From Competibacter_A sp037045685 (GTDB taxonomy: Bacteria; Pseudomonadota; Gammaproteobacteria; Competibacterales; Competibacteraceae), in contig JBAOII010000022.1 of the NCBI GenBank assembly GCA_037045685.1, positions 56,894 through 120,893 of the forward strand: 64,000 bases of DNA, written 5' to 3'. Positions 36,299 through 44,414 of the stretch are shown one piece after another. The notes under the pieces were generated by a model. That model did no database searches. It was not told the DNA's origin and saw only the letters and a list, made by a program, of their open reading frames with translations. Position 1 is the first letter of the stretch, and every line of letters starts with the position of its first letter. The position numbers and the translations under genes were made by a program.

Positions 36299-36469
36299 TT
36301 ATTGGGTGGTGGTCCGCAAGCGGCGGATGGCCGCCAGCCATTCGTGAGCCAGCCGTTGCCGTTCCTGACGGGGCCGCGCCTGGTCGGTCGCGATGAAATA
36401 AGCGCGCATGGCTTCGAGCGCGACTCGGGTTTGCTCCTGGGAGCCGGTGGCGGGAGGAGGGTGAATCAT
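36299..36469 (-). CDS. Small hypothetical protein, 56 residues
   Basis: ATG 36469 to TAA 36299-36301. It begins MIHPPPATGSQEQTRVAL and continues EAMRAYFIATDQARPRQERQ. A GAGG site lies about 9 bases upstream. Codon use looks coding. No family recognised. It lies between the histidine kinase and the ribbon-helix-helix gene on the same strand. Confidence 0.45.
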   Translation of the reverse strand: MIHPPPATGSQEQTRVALEAMRAYFIATDQARPRQERQRLAHEWLAAIRRLRTTTQ

Positions 36470-36547
36470 GGTTGCTCGCCTCGTTGCTGATCGTTAATGA
36501 ATCGATGGGACGGTCCGCCGCAAACCGCGCTCGCCGTTTGCGAAACC

Positions 36548-36727
36548 TCAGGTTTCCTTGCCCGATTGCGCTAAAAAATCCCGGATGAACCGTCGCACTT
36601 CCCGCGAGGCCGTGGTGTCCATTGCTTGGCAGGTTTCGATGAACGCATCGCGCAAGTCCTCCTCGATCCTGACCACCAATTTCACACCCTCGCCCTTTTT
36701 GGGTTTTTGTTTTTTGCTTTTGCCCAT
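36548..36727 (-). CDS. Small ribbon-helix-helix (CopG/Arc-like) protein
   Basis: 59 residues from ATG 36727. A Lys-rich N-terminus (MGKSKKQKPKKGEGVK) is followed by LVVRIEEDLRDAFIETCQAM and DTTASREVRRFIRDFLAQSG: one strand and two helices, the ribbon-helix-helix plan of plasmid and antitoxin regulators. A good promoter with an overlapping palindrome lies upstream (36758-36788). No toxin gene adjoins it. Confidence 0.65.
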   Translation of the reverse strand: MGKSKKQKPKKGEGVKLVVRIEEDLRDAFIETCQAMDTTASREVRRFIRDFLAQSGKET

Positions 36728-36757
36728 CGGGTAGTCCGATTTTGTATATACGGAAAC

Positions 36758-36788
36758 AATACATAGTATGTATTTTGTTTCTTGTCAA
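36758..36788 (-). promoter_or_regulatory. Promoter with palindromic operator for the ribbon-helix-helix gene
   Basis: On the minus strand TTGACA (36788-36783), 17 bases, TATGTA (36765-36760). The 17-bp palindrome AATACATAGTATGTATT (36758-36774) covers the -10 box. The layout suggests autorepression by the gene product. Confidence 0.6.
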
Positions 36789-36820
36789 CCCCAATCGATA
36801 TCGGCTTCAACGAGATAACC

Positions 36821-37963
36821 GTGAAAATTGTACTCGCGCCCAACGCTTTTAAAGGTTGCCTGACCGCCACCCGAGCGGCGGAAGCGATGGCGCGCGGCGT
36901 GACGCGGGCCTGTCCGACGGCCGACATCGCTCGCGTGCCGGTGGCCGATGGCGGCGATGGATTGGCCGATGTGCTCGTCAATGCCTTGCGCGGCGAGGCG
37001 CGCGCCGCGACCGTCGCCGGGCCGCGCGGCGATCCGGTGGTTGCATCGTTCTGTCACGTTGCGTCGCGACGGTTGGCGGCCGTCGAAATGGCCGCCGCCA
37101 GCGGCTTGGCGTTGCTCCGCAAGGATCGCCGCAATCCCCTGCTGACCACCACCCGAGGCACCGGCGAGCTGATCGCGGCGGCGCTGGATCTCGGGATTTC
37201 TCATCTGATCGTCGGTATCGGCGGCAGCGCCACCAACGATGGCGGCATCGGCATGGCGACGGCGCTGGGCGCGCGCTTTTTGGATGCGGATGGCGTGCCG
37301 GTCGAACCGGTCGGCGGCGCGCTGGCGGCGATTCGCCGCATCGATCTGGGTGGCCTGGATGCCCGATTGGCCGGCGTTCGGGTTGAAGCCATCTGCGACG
37401 TGGACAATCCCTTGCTGGGCGAACGCGGCGCGGCGCGGGTTTACGGTCCGCAGAAGGGCGCCACTCCCGAGCAGGTACAGACGCTGGATGCCGGTTTGGC
37501 CAACCTGGCGGCGGTCATCGAACGCGATCTTGGCCTCGATGTGCGCGAGCTGCCGGGCGCCGGCGCGGCGGGCGGCTTGGGCGCGGGCTTAAAGGCGTTT
37601 CTCGGCGCCGAACTGCGGCGCGGAGTCGATCTGGTGCTGGATCTGGTGGGATTGGACGAGCATCTGCGCGGGGCGGATTTGGTGTTGACCGCCGAGGGGC
37701 GGATCGATTTTCAAACCGCGTTCGGCAAGGCGCCGGCCGGGGTGGGGAAACGCGCCCGCGCGCTCGGCGTGCCTTGCTTCGCCATCGCCGGTGGCCTCGG
37801 CGGTGATTTAGGGCCGTTACACGAGCTGGGTATCGACGCGGTTTTCAGTCTTTGTCCGGAGCCGGTGAGCCTCGAACGGGCGATGGCGGCGGGCGGCGAT
37901 TTCCTCGCGGTCGCCACCGAGCAGATCGTGCGCGCTTTCGTGGCGGGCAGCCGCCCCAAGTGA
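36821..37963 (+). CDS. glxK: Glycerate kinase
   Basis: 380 residues. KIVLAPNAFKGCLTATRAAEAM, PVADGGDGLADVL, GTGELIAAAL, VGIGGSATNDGGIGMATALGA, NPLLGERGAARVYGPQKGA and TAEGRIDFQTAFGKAP are the glycerate kinase family 1 signatures. It phosphorylates D-glycerate to 2-phosphoglycerate. Start GTG 36821, because the preceding 13 codons overlap the divergent promoter and are not conserved. A single gene here. Confidence 0.92.
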   Translation: MKIVLAPNAFKGCLTATRAAEAMARGVTRACPTADIARVPVADGGDGLADVLVNALRGEARAATVAGPRGDPVVASFCHVASRRLAAVEMAAASGLALLRKDRRNPLLTTTRGTGELIAAALDLGISHLIVGIGGSATNDGGIGMATALGARFLDADGVPVEPVGGALAAIRRIDLGGLDARLAGVRVEAICDVDNPLLGERGAARVYGPQKGATPEQVQTLDAGLANLAAVIERDLGLDVRELPGAGAAGGLGAGLKAFLGAELRRGVDLVLDLVGLDEHLRGADLVLTAEGRIDFQTAFGKAPAGVGKRARALGVPCFAIAGGLGGDLGPLHELGIDAVFSLCPEPVSLERAMAAGGDFLAVATEQIVRAFVAGSRPK

Positions 37964-38033
37964 CGGCAAATCAAAGCCTGGAACAAGGGACGCGCCGTAT
38001 GCGCCCGAGCGATGGATGACGCGAGCAGGAGCG

Positions 38034-38063
38034 AAAAAAAGCCGCGCACTATTCGGGCGCGGC
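38034..38063 (-). terminator. Rho-independent terminator downstream of parAB
   Basis: On the minus strand GCCGCGC (38063-38057), loop, GCGCGGC (38047-38041), then seven T (38040-38034). It lies 145 bases beyond the parB stop. Confidence 0.7.
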
Positions 38064-38100
38064 AAAGTTGGGCCTACCACATCATGTCTTATCAAAGCGA

Positions 38101-38206
38101 TTAATTGCATTATACATCACAATAAAATTAATTCAATAAAATACACGATACATATTAAAATTTTATTTATTTTTTATATTTATTATACATAAGTATTAAA
38201 AAAATA
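38101..38206. other. Extremely AT-rich block behind parB
   Basis: About 90 % A+T, in sharp contrast to the surroundings. It holds two TTATACAT words (about 38109 and 38183) and a GATACAT. It has no coding potential. Plasmid centromeres often lie next to parB, so it could be a partition or host-factor site; no clear repeat family proves it. Confidence 0.4.
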
Positions 38207-39091
38207 TCATTTTTCCTGAGTCGGTAGGCCCAGCCGCTCCAAAATGCCATCGCATTCGTCCAGGCTGGCGAAGCCGATCTCGATGCGGCCATAGCCGCGA
38301 GCCGCGTCGTAGCGCAGCCGGACCGAAGCCGCCAGCCGCTCCCGCAAGCGCTCTTCCAGCCGAACCAGATCGGGATCGCGCGGCGCGGCAGGCCGAGGCG
38401 ATGGGGCGGTCGCCAGCAGCGCCCGGCGTCGTTCCAGTTCGCGCACGCTCCAGCCGGCGCTGGCGGCCTGTTCCGCCAGCCGTATCTGCGCGGCGCGCGG
38501 CAGGCCGAGCAGCGTCTTGCCGTGACCGGCCTCCAGTCGCCCGTCCTCGATGAGGTTCTGCACCTCCGGGGCCAGGCTCAGCAACCGCAAGGTCTTGCTG
38601 ATGGCTGGCTGCGACAGGCCGAGCAGTTCCGCCAACTGCTCCTGGGTCAGCTCGAACTCCTCGCGCAGCCGCCTCAGCGCGCGACCTTCCTCGATCGGGT
38701 TCAGCTCGCGCCGCAGCAGGTTTTCCACCAGCGCGATGGCGGCGGCGGTGCGGTCGTCCGCTTCGCGAATCACGACCGGCACGCGCTGCAAACCGGCCTG
38801 TTGCGCCGCCCGCCAGCGCATGTGCCCGGCCAGGATTTCGTGGCTGCCGTCGGCCAGCGGCCGGACCACGAGCGGCTCGATCACGCCGAACTGGCGGACG
38901 CTTTGCTCCAGCTCGGCCAAGTACTTGGCGTCGGTCCGTTGGCGCGGCTGATAGCGGCCGGCGACGAGCCGGTCGATGTCCAGTTGCTGGGCGCCGTCGT
39001 CGCCCGCGCTCCGCAGCAGGCTACCGTCGAAGCTGTGGCCGCCCGCGCCGATCCAGTCGCCAAGGCTTTTCAACGACTTGCGCCGGCTCAT
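38207..39091 (-). CDS. parB: ParB-family partition protein
   Basis: 294 residues. N-terminal ParB/Srx domain: YQPRQRTDAKYLAELEQSV, GVIEPLVVRPLADG, EILAGHMRWRAAQQAG (the CTP-binding GxxRxxA box), VENLLRRELNPIEEGRAL; HTH: LTQEQLAELLGLSQPAISKTLRLL; C-terminal dimerisation part. It binds a parS centromere and slides as a CTP clamp. ATG 39091 overlaps the parA stop (ATGA). Confidence 0.92.
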   Translation of the reverse strand: MSRRKSLKSLGDWIGAGGHSFDGSLLRSAGDDGAQQLDIDRLVAGRYQPRQRTDAKYLAELEQSVRQFGVIEPLVVRPLADGSHEILAGHMRWRAAQQAGLQRVPVVIREADDRTAAAIALVENLLRRELNPIEEGRALRRLREEFELTQEQLAELLGLSQPAISKTLRLLSLAPEVQNLIEDGRLEAGHGKTLLGLPRAAQIRLAEQAASAGWSVRELERRRALLATAPSPRPAAPRDPDLVRLEERLRERLAASVRLRYDAARGYGRIEIGFASLDECDGILERLGLPTQEK

Positions 39092-40296
39092 GACGGCGCT
39101 CCCGCCCGCCCGGCCTCGGCGGCTTCGATGCCGCTGAGGATTTCCTGCTGCCAGAGCTGGCGCACCGCCAGCAGGATTTCGCTGTTGACCCCGTCCAGCA
39201 TCATGATGGCCCGGTTGTAGGTGTCGCGCGAGCCGCGCGGCTGGTCGATTTCGTAGATGCTGACCTGGTCGCTGGCGGATTTCTGCAATTCCTTGGTCAG
39301 GCCCATCCGGTTGCTCAGCAGCAGTTCGCCATAAGCGCCGTTGATGACGGCGATGTTGTTCAGGGTTTCGGTGCCGGCGTCCACTTTGGTCAGCAGGATG
39401 CTGAGCCGCTGCACGTTGATTTCCCGCTCGTACAAGGCGCAGACCTGCTCCAGGATGCGGAAGTACTGCACGCTGGAGGAAATGTCGTACATGTGCGGGA
39501 CGATGGGCATCACGATCAGGCTGGCGGCGGCGATGGCGTTCAGCGACAGCATCCCCAGCGACGGCGGGGTGTCCACCACGATGATGTCGTAGCGGTCTTC
39601 GATCTCCTTCAGCGCCCGATGCAGCCGCACCGGCGGCGGTCCCAAGGTCGCGTGCTGGCGTTCCTCGGGTTGCGACAACCGCCAGTCGGCGTATTGCAGC
39701 GCCAGCCGGGCCGGAATCAGGTCCAGATTCTCCCAATGCGTCGCTTTGACGGCCTTGCCGATCAGCGACGACGCTTCGGTCAGGGCCGGGAACAGGTCGT
39801 CGCCGTCGCCGAGATCGAGATCGGGGATGAAGCCGAACGCGCCGGTGGCGGTGGCCTGCGGGTCGGCGTCCACCAGCAGGATCCGGTAGCCCTCGCGCGC
39901 CAGATATTGGGCGAAGTGCAGCGACATGGTGGTTTTCGCCACCCCGCCCTTGAGGTTGGAGAACACCACCCGCACGCACCGGGCGCCGCTCGGCCGGCCG
40001 GGCCGCTTGCCGATGGCGGCGCGGATGCGGTTGACCTCGTTGTAGTTGTACACCCGCCGCTGGATCGAACCGGCCTCCACCAGCCGCGGTTCCGGCAAAT
40101 CGCCGCGCGTTTCCAGGTTGCGGATGTGGTTGGCGGTGCAGCCGGCCAGTTGCGCCGCCCGCTCGATGCCGAACTCCGGCAGCGTTTTGACGGTGTGCCG
40201 CGCCTCCAGCGCGTCGAGCAGGCGCCGCTGCATTTGGCCGCCGCGTTCCGCCGCGTTGCGGCACAGGGTCCGGAAATTGAATCGCATCGCTTGCAT
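39088..40296 (-). CDS. parA: ParA-family partition ATPase with N-terminal HTH (plasmid/chromid type)
   Basis: 402 residues. Residues about 30-105 form a MerR-like HTH (FGIERAAQLAGCTANHIRNLE...YNYNEVNRIRAAIGKRP). The ATPase has the deviant Walker A VFSNLKGGVAKTTMSLHFAQYL (quoted in part), DADPQATATG and IIVDTPPSLGML. Type Ia ParA proteins of plasmids and second chromosomes carry such an HTH and repress their own operon; most primary-chromosome ParA do not. ATG 40296 follows GGAG; the frame stays open to 40455. Confidence 0.9.
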   Translation of the reverse strand: MQAMRFNFRTLCRNAAERGGQMQRRLLDALEARHTVKTLPEFGIERAAQLAGCTANHIRNLETRGDLPEPRLVEAGSIQRRVYNYNEVNRIRAAIGKRPGRPSGARCVRVVFSNLKGGVAKTTMSLHFAQYLAREGYRILLVDADPQATATGAFGFIPDLDLGDGDDLFPALTEASSLIGKAVKATHWENLDLIPARLALQYADWRLSQPEERQHATLGPPPVRLHRALKEIEDRYDIIVVDTPPSLGMLSLNAIAAASLIVMPIVPHMYDISSSVQYFRILEQVCALYEREINVQRLSILLTKVDAGTETLNNIAVINGAYGELLLSNRMGLTKELQKSASDQVSIYEIDQPRGSRDTYNRAIMMLDGVNSEILLAVRQLWQQEILSGIEAAEAGRAGAPS

Positions 40297-40731
40297 GGGA
40301 CCGGCTCCAACGGAAAGTGAATCTGTTACTGATTTTATCGCATTCGAGCAGAATTTTTGCTTTCGATCATCGATTGCATCTGATTCGCCGCTCTCGGCCT
40401 TGGCGGATTTTCCAGCTTTCGCCGAGGCCGCCGGAGCCAGGAATCGCCCTTCCATCCCCGGCTGTCAATCCGTTGACGTATCGGCAACGCTGCCGCGCAA
40501 TCCGGCAGAAGTCAAATTATTGGCGGCCCTTTTTTTAATAATTGATTGATTATTATATTATTTTATAATGGCATTTTAATTGCTAAGGCCAGGATGCCAT
40601 CCTCGGCGAGCGAACCGGCGACCGTTGCGCTCGAACGGATTGCCGAGCGAACGAAGAGCGGTCCGGCTCGGCGTCGAGCCAGAAGCTGGACGCGAGCGCA
40701 CACAGCGAACAACTGCAAGGGTAGTACGAAA
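40297..40731. promoter_or_regulatory. Divergent region parA / diguanylate cyclase
   Basis: 435 bases without a convincing gene. Bases 40528-40581 are AT-rich (ATTGATTGATTATTATATTA core). The region must hold the parAB promoter/operator and the cyclase promoter. No clear box was identified. Confidence 0.4.
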
Positions 40732-41604
40732 ATGGAAACCAAAATGATGCGTTTTCTTGAAATGTCCGTTCAGGCCTTCGCGCTGGTCGGCGTCTGGCGC
40801 GGCGCATCGGCGATGGTGGCCAACGGCGTGGCGACCGAGCAGTTGGGTTTGTTGCACACCATCGAACCGTTCACGATTCCGGCGACCCTGCTCGCCATCA
40901 TCGGCTCGGCGGCCGCGACCCATATCGGTTTTCGCCGCTGGCGGAAATTGCAAAAAGTCGCTGGCGCGGATCGGGACCATCAGCCGCGACTGACCGAACC
41001 GTCGCTGGCGTCAGGCGGCCAGCCCGATCGGCTGATCGCCGATCTGCAAAACCGGGTGCTTGAATTGAGCAGGGAAAAAGAGCTGCTGGCCCGCCTGCTG
41101 AGGGAAAAAAGCGAATCGATGAGAATAGATCCGCTGACGGGCGTGTTTAACCGGCTGGCCTACGAGGAACATCTCCAGAGCGAATATCAGCGTTGGAAGC
41201 GTTTCGGCAATCCCTTGGCGTTTTTGATCTGGGACATCGATCGCTTCAAGGAAATCAATGATCGGTACGGCCACGCCGTCGGCGATGCGGTGTTGCGCGG
41301 GGTCGCGCGGCAATTGGCCGGCCGCATCCGGGCCACGGATTTCCTCGCTCGCTACGGCGGCGAGGAGTTCGCCATGCTGTTGCCGGGCGCCGATGCGAAG
41401 GCAGCGCTCAAGGTGGCCGACAAGCTGCGTCTCGGTATCGCCGAATTGGAGTTTGGCACCGATGAGGTGAAGGTGCCCGTCACGATTTCTTGCGGCCTGT
41501 CCTGTTTCGAGCCCGGCGATTTGCCGGAGAGCGTGTTCGGCCGCGCCGATCATGCCCTGTATCGGGCCAAGGACTCGGGTCGCAATTGTTGCTGGGTGTC
41601 TTGA
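40732..41604 (+). CDS. Diguanylate cyclase (GGDEF), membrane-anchored
   Basis: 290 residues from ATG 40732 (AAGGGTAG site). N-terminal hydrophobic segments (about 12-30 and 45-62), a short coiled-coil (LQNRVLELSREKELLARLL), then GGDEF: DPLTGVFNRLAYEEHL, WDIDRFKEINDRYGHAVGDAVL, active site RYGGEEFAMLLP. RATD five residues before GGEEF is an intact I-site for product inhibition. It should make c-di-GMP. Its position beside flgN-M-A suggests a link to motility control; this is inference. Confidence 0.9.
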   Translation: METKMMRFLEMSVQAFALVGVWRGASAMVANGVATEQLGLLHTIEPFTIPATLLAIIGSAAATHIGFRRWRKLQKVAGADRDHQPRLTEPSLASGGQPDRLIADLQNRVLELSREKELLARLLREKSESMRIDPLTGVFNRLAYEEHLQSEYQRWKRFGNPLAFLIWDIDRFKEINDRYGHAVGDAVLRGVARQLAGRIRATDFLARYGGEEFAMLLPGADAKAALKVADKLRLGIAELEFGTDEVKVPVTISCGLSCFEPGDLPESVFGRADHALYRAKDSGRNCCWVS

Positions 41605-41707
41605 AACCGTCGGGGAGGCGGTTGGCGCGATAAGCTGGCCGTCCGACAGGATGAGGGCGAAAATCGCGGCGGCGATGGCGCTGAGATGCGGGTGGCGGTA
41701 GCGTGAA

Positions 41708-42175
41708 TCAGGCTCGGGCGATCGGCCGGTTGCCGCCGCCGAACACTTTGCGGGTGTCTTGATCGTAAAGGAAATCCAGCGAATCGCGCCCGCGCAGAAT
41801 AGCCAGCGTCCGCTCGACGTGGTTACGGCTGGCGGCGATCACGGCGCCGTTGACTTCGTTTTGGGCGCGAGCCTGCTCGGCGGCCTGTTCCAGCGCCGCC
41901 CAAAGCTCGCCGGTTTCGCGCCGCTCCGGGGCCGGCAAAGCCTCCACATGCGCCGCCAATCCCGGTGCGTCGGCGCTGTTTCCCCGCTGTCGCAGATAAT
42001 CCAGCCGGCCGGCGATCCGCTCGCGCAAGTGATCGGCGCACTGCTGTTTCTCGGCGACGGCCTGTTCCAGTCCGGCCAAGTCGCGGGATTTCAGCGCGTC
42101 GTACTCGCGCTGCAGCAACCGCCGCAACGCTTCGACGGCGGTCAATTCCTCGCGCAGGAGCGTCGCCAGCGTCAT
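41708..42175 (-). CDS. flgN: Flagellar export chaperone FlgN
   Basis: 155 residues, almost all helical: LLREELTAVEALRRLLQREYDAL, then HVERTLAILRGRDSLDFLYD near the C-terminus, the FlgN pattern. It escorts FlgK and FlgL to the export gate. It is the last gene of the flgA-flgM-flgN group; the start lies 9 bases after the flgM stop. Confidence 0.87.
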   Translation of the reverse strand: MTLATLLREELTAVEALRRLLQREYDALKSRDLAGLEQAVAEKQQCADHLRERIAGRLDYLRQRGNSADAPGLAAHVEALPAPERRETGELWAALEQAAEQARAQNEVNGAVIAASRNHVERTLAILRGRDSLDFLYDQDTRKVFGGGNRPIARA

Positions 42176-42184
42176 CGGGCGGCC

Positions 42185-42484
42185 TTACGAGAACAGGGCT
42201 TCTTCGAAGTCGGACATCTTGCGGGCGATCCGTCCCGCGTCCGGCCGATAGCTGCCGTTGGCGATGGCTTGGCGCAAGGTCGCGACTTTGGCTTCGTCGA
42301 CCGGCGGTTCCTGTCGCTCCGTTTCCATCTGGCGCAGGCTCATCGAGCCCGGCGTCAACCGGACTTGATCGACCTCGCCGACCGGTTTGTCCGACGATGT
42401 CCCGGCGCTCGACGGGGCGGGGCGCTCGACGTAGCCGCCGCGAACGGGCGGGGAATAGATTCCGGTAATCGGGTTGAGGGCCAT
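42185..42484 (-). CDS. flgM: Anti-sigma-28 factor FlgM
   Basis: 99 residues. An unstructured N-terminus is followed by VDQVRLTPGSMSLRQME and the sigma-28-binding helices VDEAKVATLRQAIANGSYRPDAGRIARKMSDFEE (quoted as one conserved block in parts). It holds FliA until the hook is complete and FlgM is exported. ATG 42484 has GGAG 7 bases upstream. A near-perfect FliA promoter lies upstream. Confidence 0.9.
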   Translation of the reverse strand: MALNPITGIYSPPVRGGYVERPAPSSAGTSSDKPVGEVDQVRLTPGSMSLRQMETERQEPPVDEAKVATLRQAIANGSYRPDAGRIARKMSDFEEALFS

Positions 42485-42527
42485 GGTGGTGCTCCATCCC
42501 ATCGGTTCTAAGGTGGGTACGTCAAGG

Positions 42528-42554
42528 TTATCGGCCGAGTCTCGGCCAACTTTA
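42528..42554 (-). promoter_or_regulatory. Sigma-28 (FliA) promoter of flgMN
   Basis: On the minus strand TAAAGTT (42554-42548), 12 bases, GCCGATAA (42535-42528). This matches the FliA consensus TAAAGTTT-N11-GCCGATAA almost perfectly and lies 43 bases before the flgM start, in the flgA-flgM gap. Confidence 0.85.
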
Positions 42555-42566
42555 ATGGAATTTCCG

Positions 42567-43277
42567 CTACCTTCCAACTTCGACCCGGCGGCTGGCGGTC
42601 GCCGTGCCTTCGACCACGCGCTGGGAGGTTTCGTTGCGCACCCGCACCCGCTGGCCCCGCTCGGCGTCGTTCAGGGCGACGCCGCTGGAACTGACCTCCA
42701 TCGCGCCCTGCCGGATCACCAGCGTGACCGTTTCTCCCTGTTTGATCAGCGGGAGCGTCTTGACGGCTTGGGGCGCGACGACCGCTCCCGCCGCCAGGGC
42801 GCGCCGCAACTGCTTGCCGAGCAGATGTCCGGGAACGGTTTCGTAGCCCTCCGGCAGGGCGGACAGTTCGCGGCGCTCGGTTATGAGATCGGGGGCGCTC
42901 AATATCGTTCCCTTGGCCAAAAAGCGGCTGGCGACCAATACCCGATCAAAAATTTTGACGTTGGCATTTTGATAGACGGTCCACGGCCGGGGGCTCGGGC
43001 AGCGCACGCCGACCGAGGTGTTGCCCACCGGTTTCGCGCCGCCGGGTAAAAAGGCTTCCAGCGCCGCCGCGCATTTCGGCAACCGCAAGCGCGGATCGAG
43101 ATCGTTCAGCCGGATTTGCGGCGGCTCGGCCCGGCTCCGGTGTTGCGCCGACAGGAAGTCCTGGACCTGCCGCTGGATGGTGTCCAACGGCTGGATCGCT
43201 TCATCGGCCGCCCACGCCGGGATCGCCAACCCGCAACAGATCAACGGGATTGCTGAAAACCAGCGGCTTGCGCCCAT
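42567..43277 (-). CDS. flgA: Flagellar basal-body P-ring chaperone FlgA
   Basis: 236 residues with a signal peptide (AIPLICCGLAIPAWAAD). The SAF-like C-terminal part reads LVASRFLAKGTILSAPDLITERRELSALPEGY (in parts), LRRALAAGAVVAPQAV, IRQGAMEVSSSGVALNDAERGQRVRVRN: the FlgA pattern. It helps FlgI assemble in the periplasm. ATG 43277 is used; the frame extends to 43436 without support. Confidence 0.9.
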   Translation of the reverse strand: MGASRWFSAIPLICCGLAIPAWAADEAIQPLDTIQRQVQDFLSAQHRSRAEPPQIRLNDLDPRLRLPKCAAALEAFLPGGAKPVGNTSVGVRCPSPRPWTVYQNANVKIFDRVLVASRFLAKGTILSAPDLITERRELSALPEGYETVPGHLLGKQLRRALAAGAVVAPQAVKTLPLIKQGETVTLVIRQGAMEVSSSGVALNDAERGQRVRVRNETSQRVVEGTATASRRVEVGR

Positions 43278-43600
43278 CCGATCACCCCCATCTCCGAAAA
43301 AAGTCGAACGCCGCCCGATTGTGGTGGGTCGGATCGAACGCGGCCGGGTTCGACGGTTGGCCGACGGGCGATGCCGTGCCGTCACCCCTCCGGTCGGCGG
43401 CCCGAAAGCGATTGATCGGTGGATTACCTGCCACAACAGCTTGTTGATCTGGCGCGATGTGAGCCAATGATCGGATCATACGATGAAACGGCATCTTATT
43501 TGCTTCTTGGTCAAGTAGTATCGCCGACGCGCCGTTTTTCCGGCGGCGGGTCCGGTCACGACCCATCTTAGAGTTGGATGCTGCCACGGGAGTTACCAAG
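43278..43600. promoter_or_regulatory. Divergent control region flgA / flgB
   Basis: 323 bases without a gene. CTGGCGCGATGTGAGC (about 43450-43465) has the GG-N10-GC spacing of a sigma-54 promoter but a poor -12 box, so I do not call it firmly. CGGGAG at 43587-43592 is the ribosome site for flgB. Confidence 0.4.
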
Positions 43601-43990
43601 ATGGCCATCGGTTTCGAGCAAGCCTTGCGCGTCCATGCCCAGGCGCTGACGGTGCGTTCCCAGCGCGCCGAAATTTTGGCGGCCAACCTGGCCAACGCGG
43701 ACACCCCGAATTATCAGGCCCGCGATCTCGATTTCAAAGCGACGCTCGCCGGTTTGCAAGGCCATGGCGGCTCGTTGCGGGCGACGCACGCCACGCACAT
43801 GCAAGCCCGAGGCGGCACGCCCGGCGAACTGCTCTATCGGACCCCGGCGCAAATGGCCATCGACGGCAACACGGTGGAAGAGGAGCAGGAAAAAGCCGCC
43901 TTTTCCGACAACGCCCTGCGCTATCAGGCCAGCTTGCAGTTGCTGGGCAATCGGGTTCAGGGTTTGCTGACCGCCATCCGCGGAGAATGA
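43601..43990 (+). CDS. flgB: Flagellar proximal rod protein FlgB
   Basis: 129 residues. LTVRSQRAEILAANLANADTPNYQARDLDF is the rod-protein N-terminal motif. First gene of a long flg operon; its stop overlaps an ATG of flgC. Confidence 0.92.
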   Translation: MAIGFEQALRVHAQALTVRSQRAEILAANLANADTPNYQARDLDFKATLAGLQGHGGSLRATHATHMQARGGTPGELLYRTPAQMAIDGNTVEEEQEKAAFSDNALRYQASLQLLGNRVQGLLTAIRGE

Positions 43991-43992
43991 CC

Positions 43993-44400
43993 ATGTCGCT
44001 GTTCAAGGTTTTCGACATTTCGGGATCGGCGCTGCGGGCGCAGACCGTTCGTCTCAACACCACCGCCAGCAACATGGCCAACATCGACAGCATCAGCAGC
44101 AGCACGGCGACGACCTATCGGTCGCGCCAGCCGGTGTTCGCCGCGCAGCTCGACGCCGCCGAAGACGACGTGGCCGGCGTGGACGTGCTGGGCATCGTCG
44201 AAAGCCAAGCGCCGCTGCGGCGCGAATACCGGCCGGATCACCCGCTCGCCGACCAACAGGGCTACGTCAACCTGCCGAACGTCAACCCGGTCGAGGAAAT
44301 GGCCAACATGATTTCCGCCTCGCGCTCTTATCAGACCAACGTGGAAGTCCTCAACACCTCCAAGCAGATGCTGATGCGCACGCTGAGCTTGGGCGACTGA
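43993..44400 (+). CDS. flgC: Flagellar proximal rod protein FlgC
   Basis: 135 residues. ALRAQTVRLNTTASNMANIDS at the N-terminus and EEMANMISASRSYQTNVEVLN at the C-terminus are the paired rod helices. ATG 43993 has GGAGA at a good distance; an ATG at 43987 overlapping the flgB stop is also possible. Confidence 0.92.
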   Translation: MSLFKVFDISGSALRAQTVRLNTTASNMANIDSISSSTATTYRSRQPVFAAQLDAAEDDVAGVDVLGIVESQAPLRREYRPDHPLADQQGYVNLPNVNPVEEMANMISASRSYQTNVEVLNTSKQMLMRTLSLGD

Positions 44401-44414
44401 ACGGAAACAAGATC

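Noticed and set aside
43450..43465. Sigma-54-like GG-N10-GC word before flgB
   Set aside because: The -12 element is poor (GAGC instead of TTGC), and no enhancer site is seen; kept only as a note in the intergenic entry.
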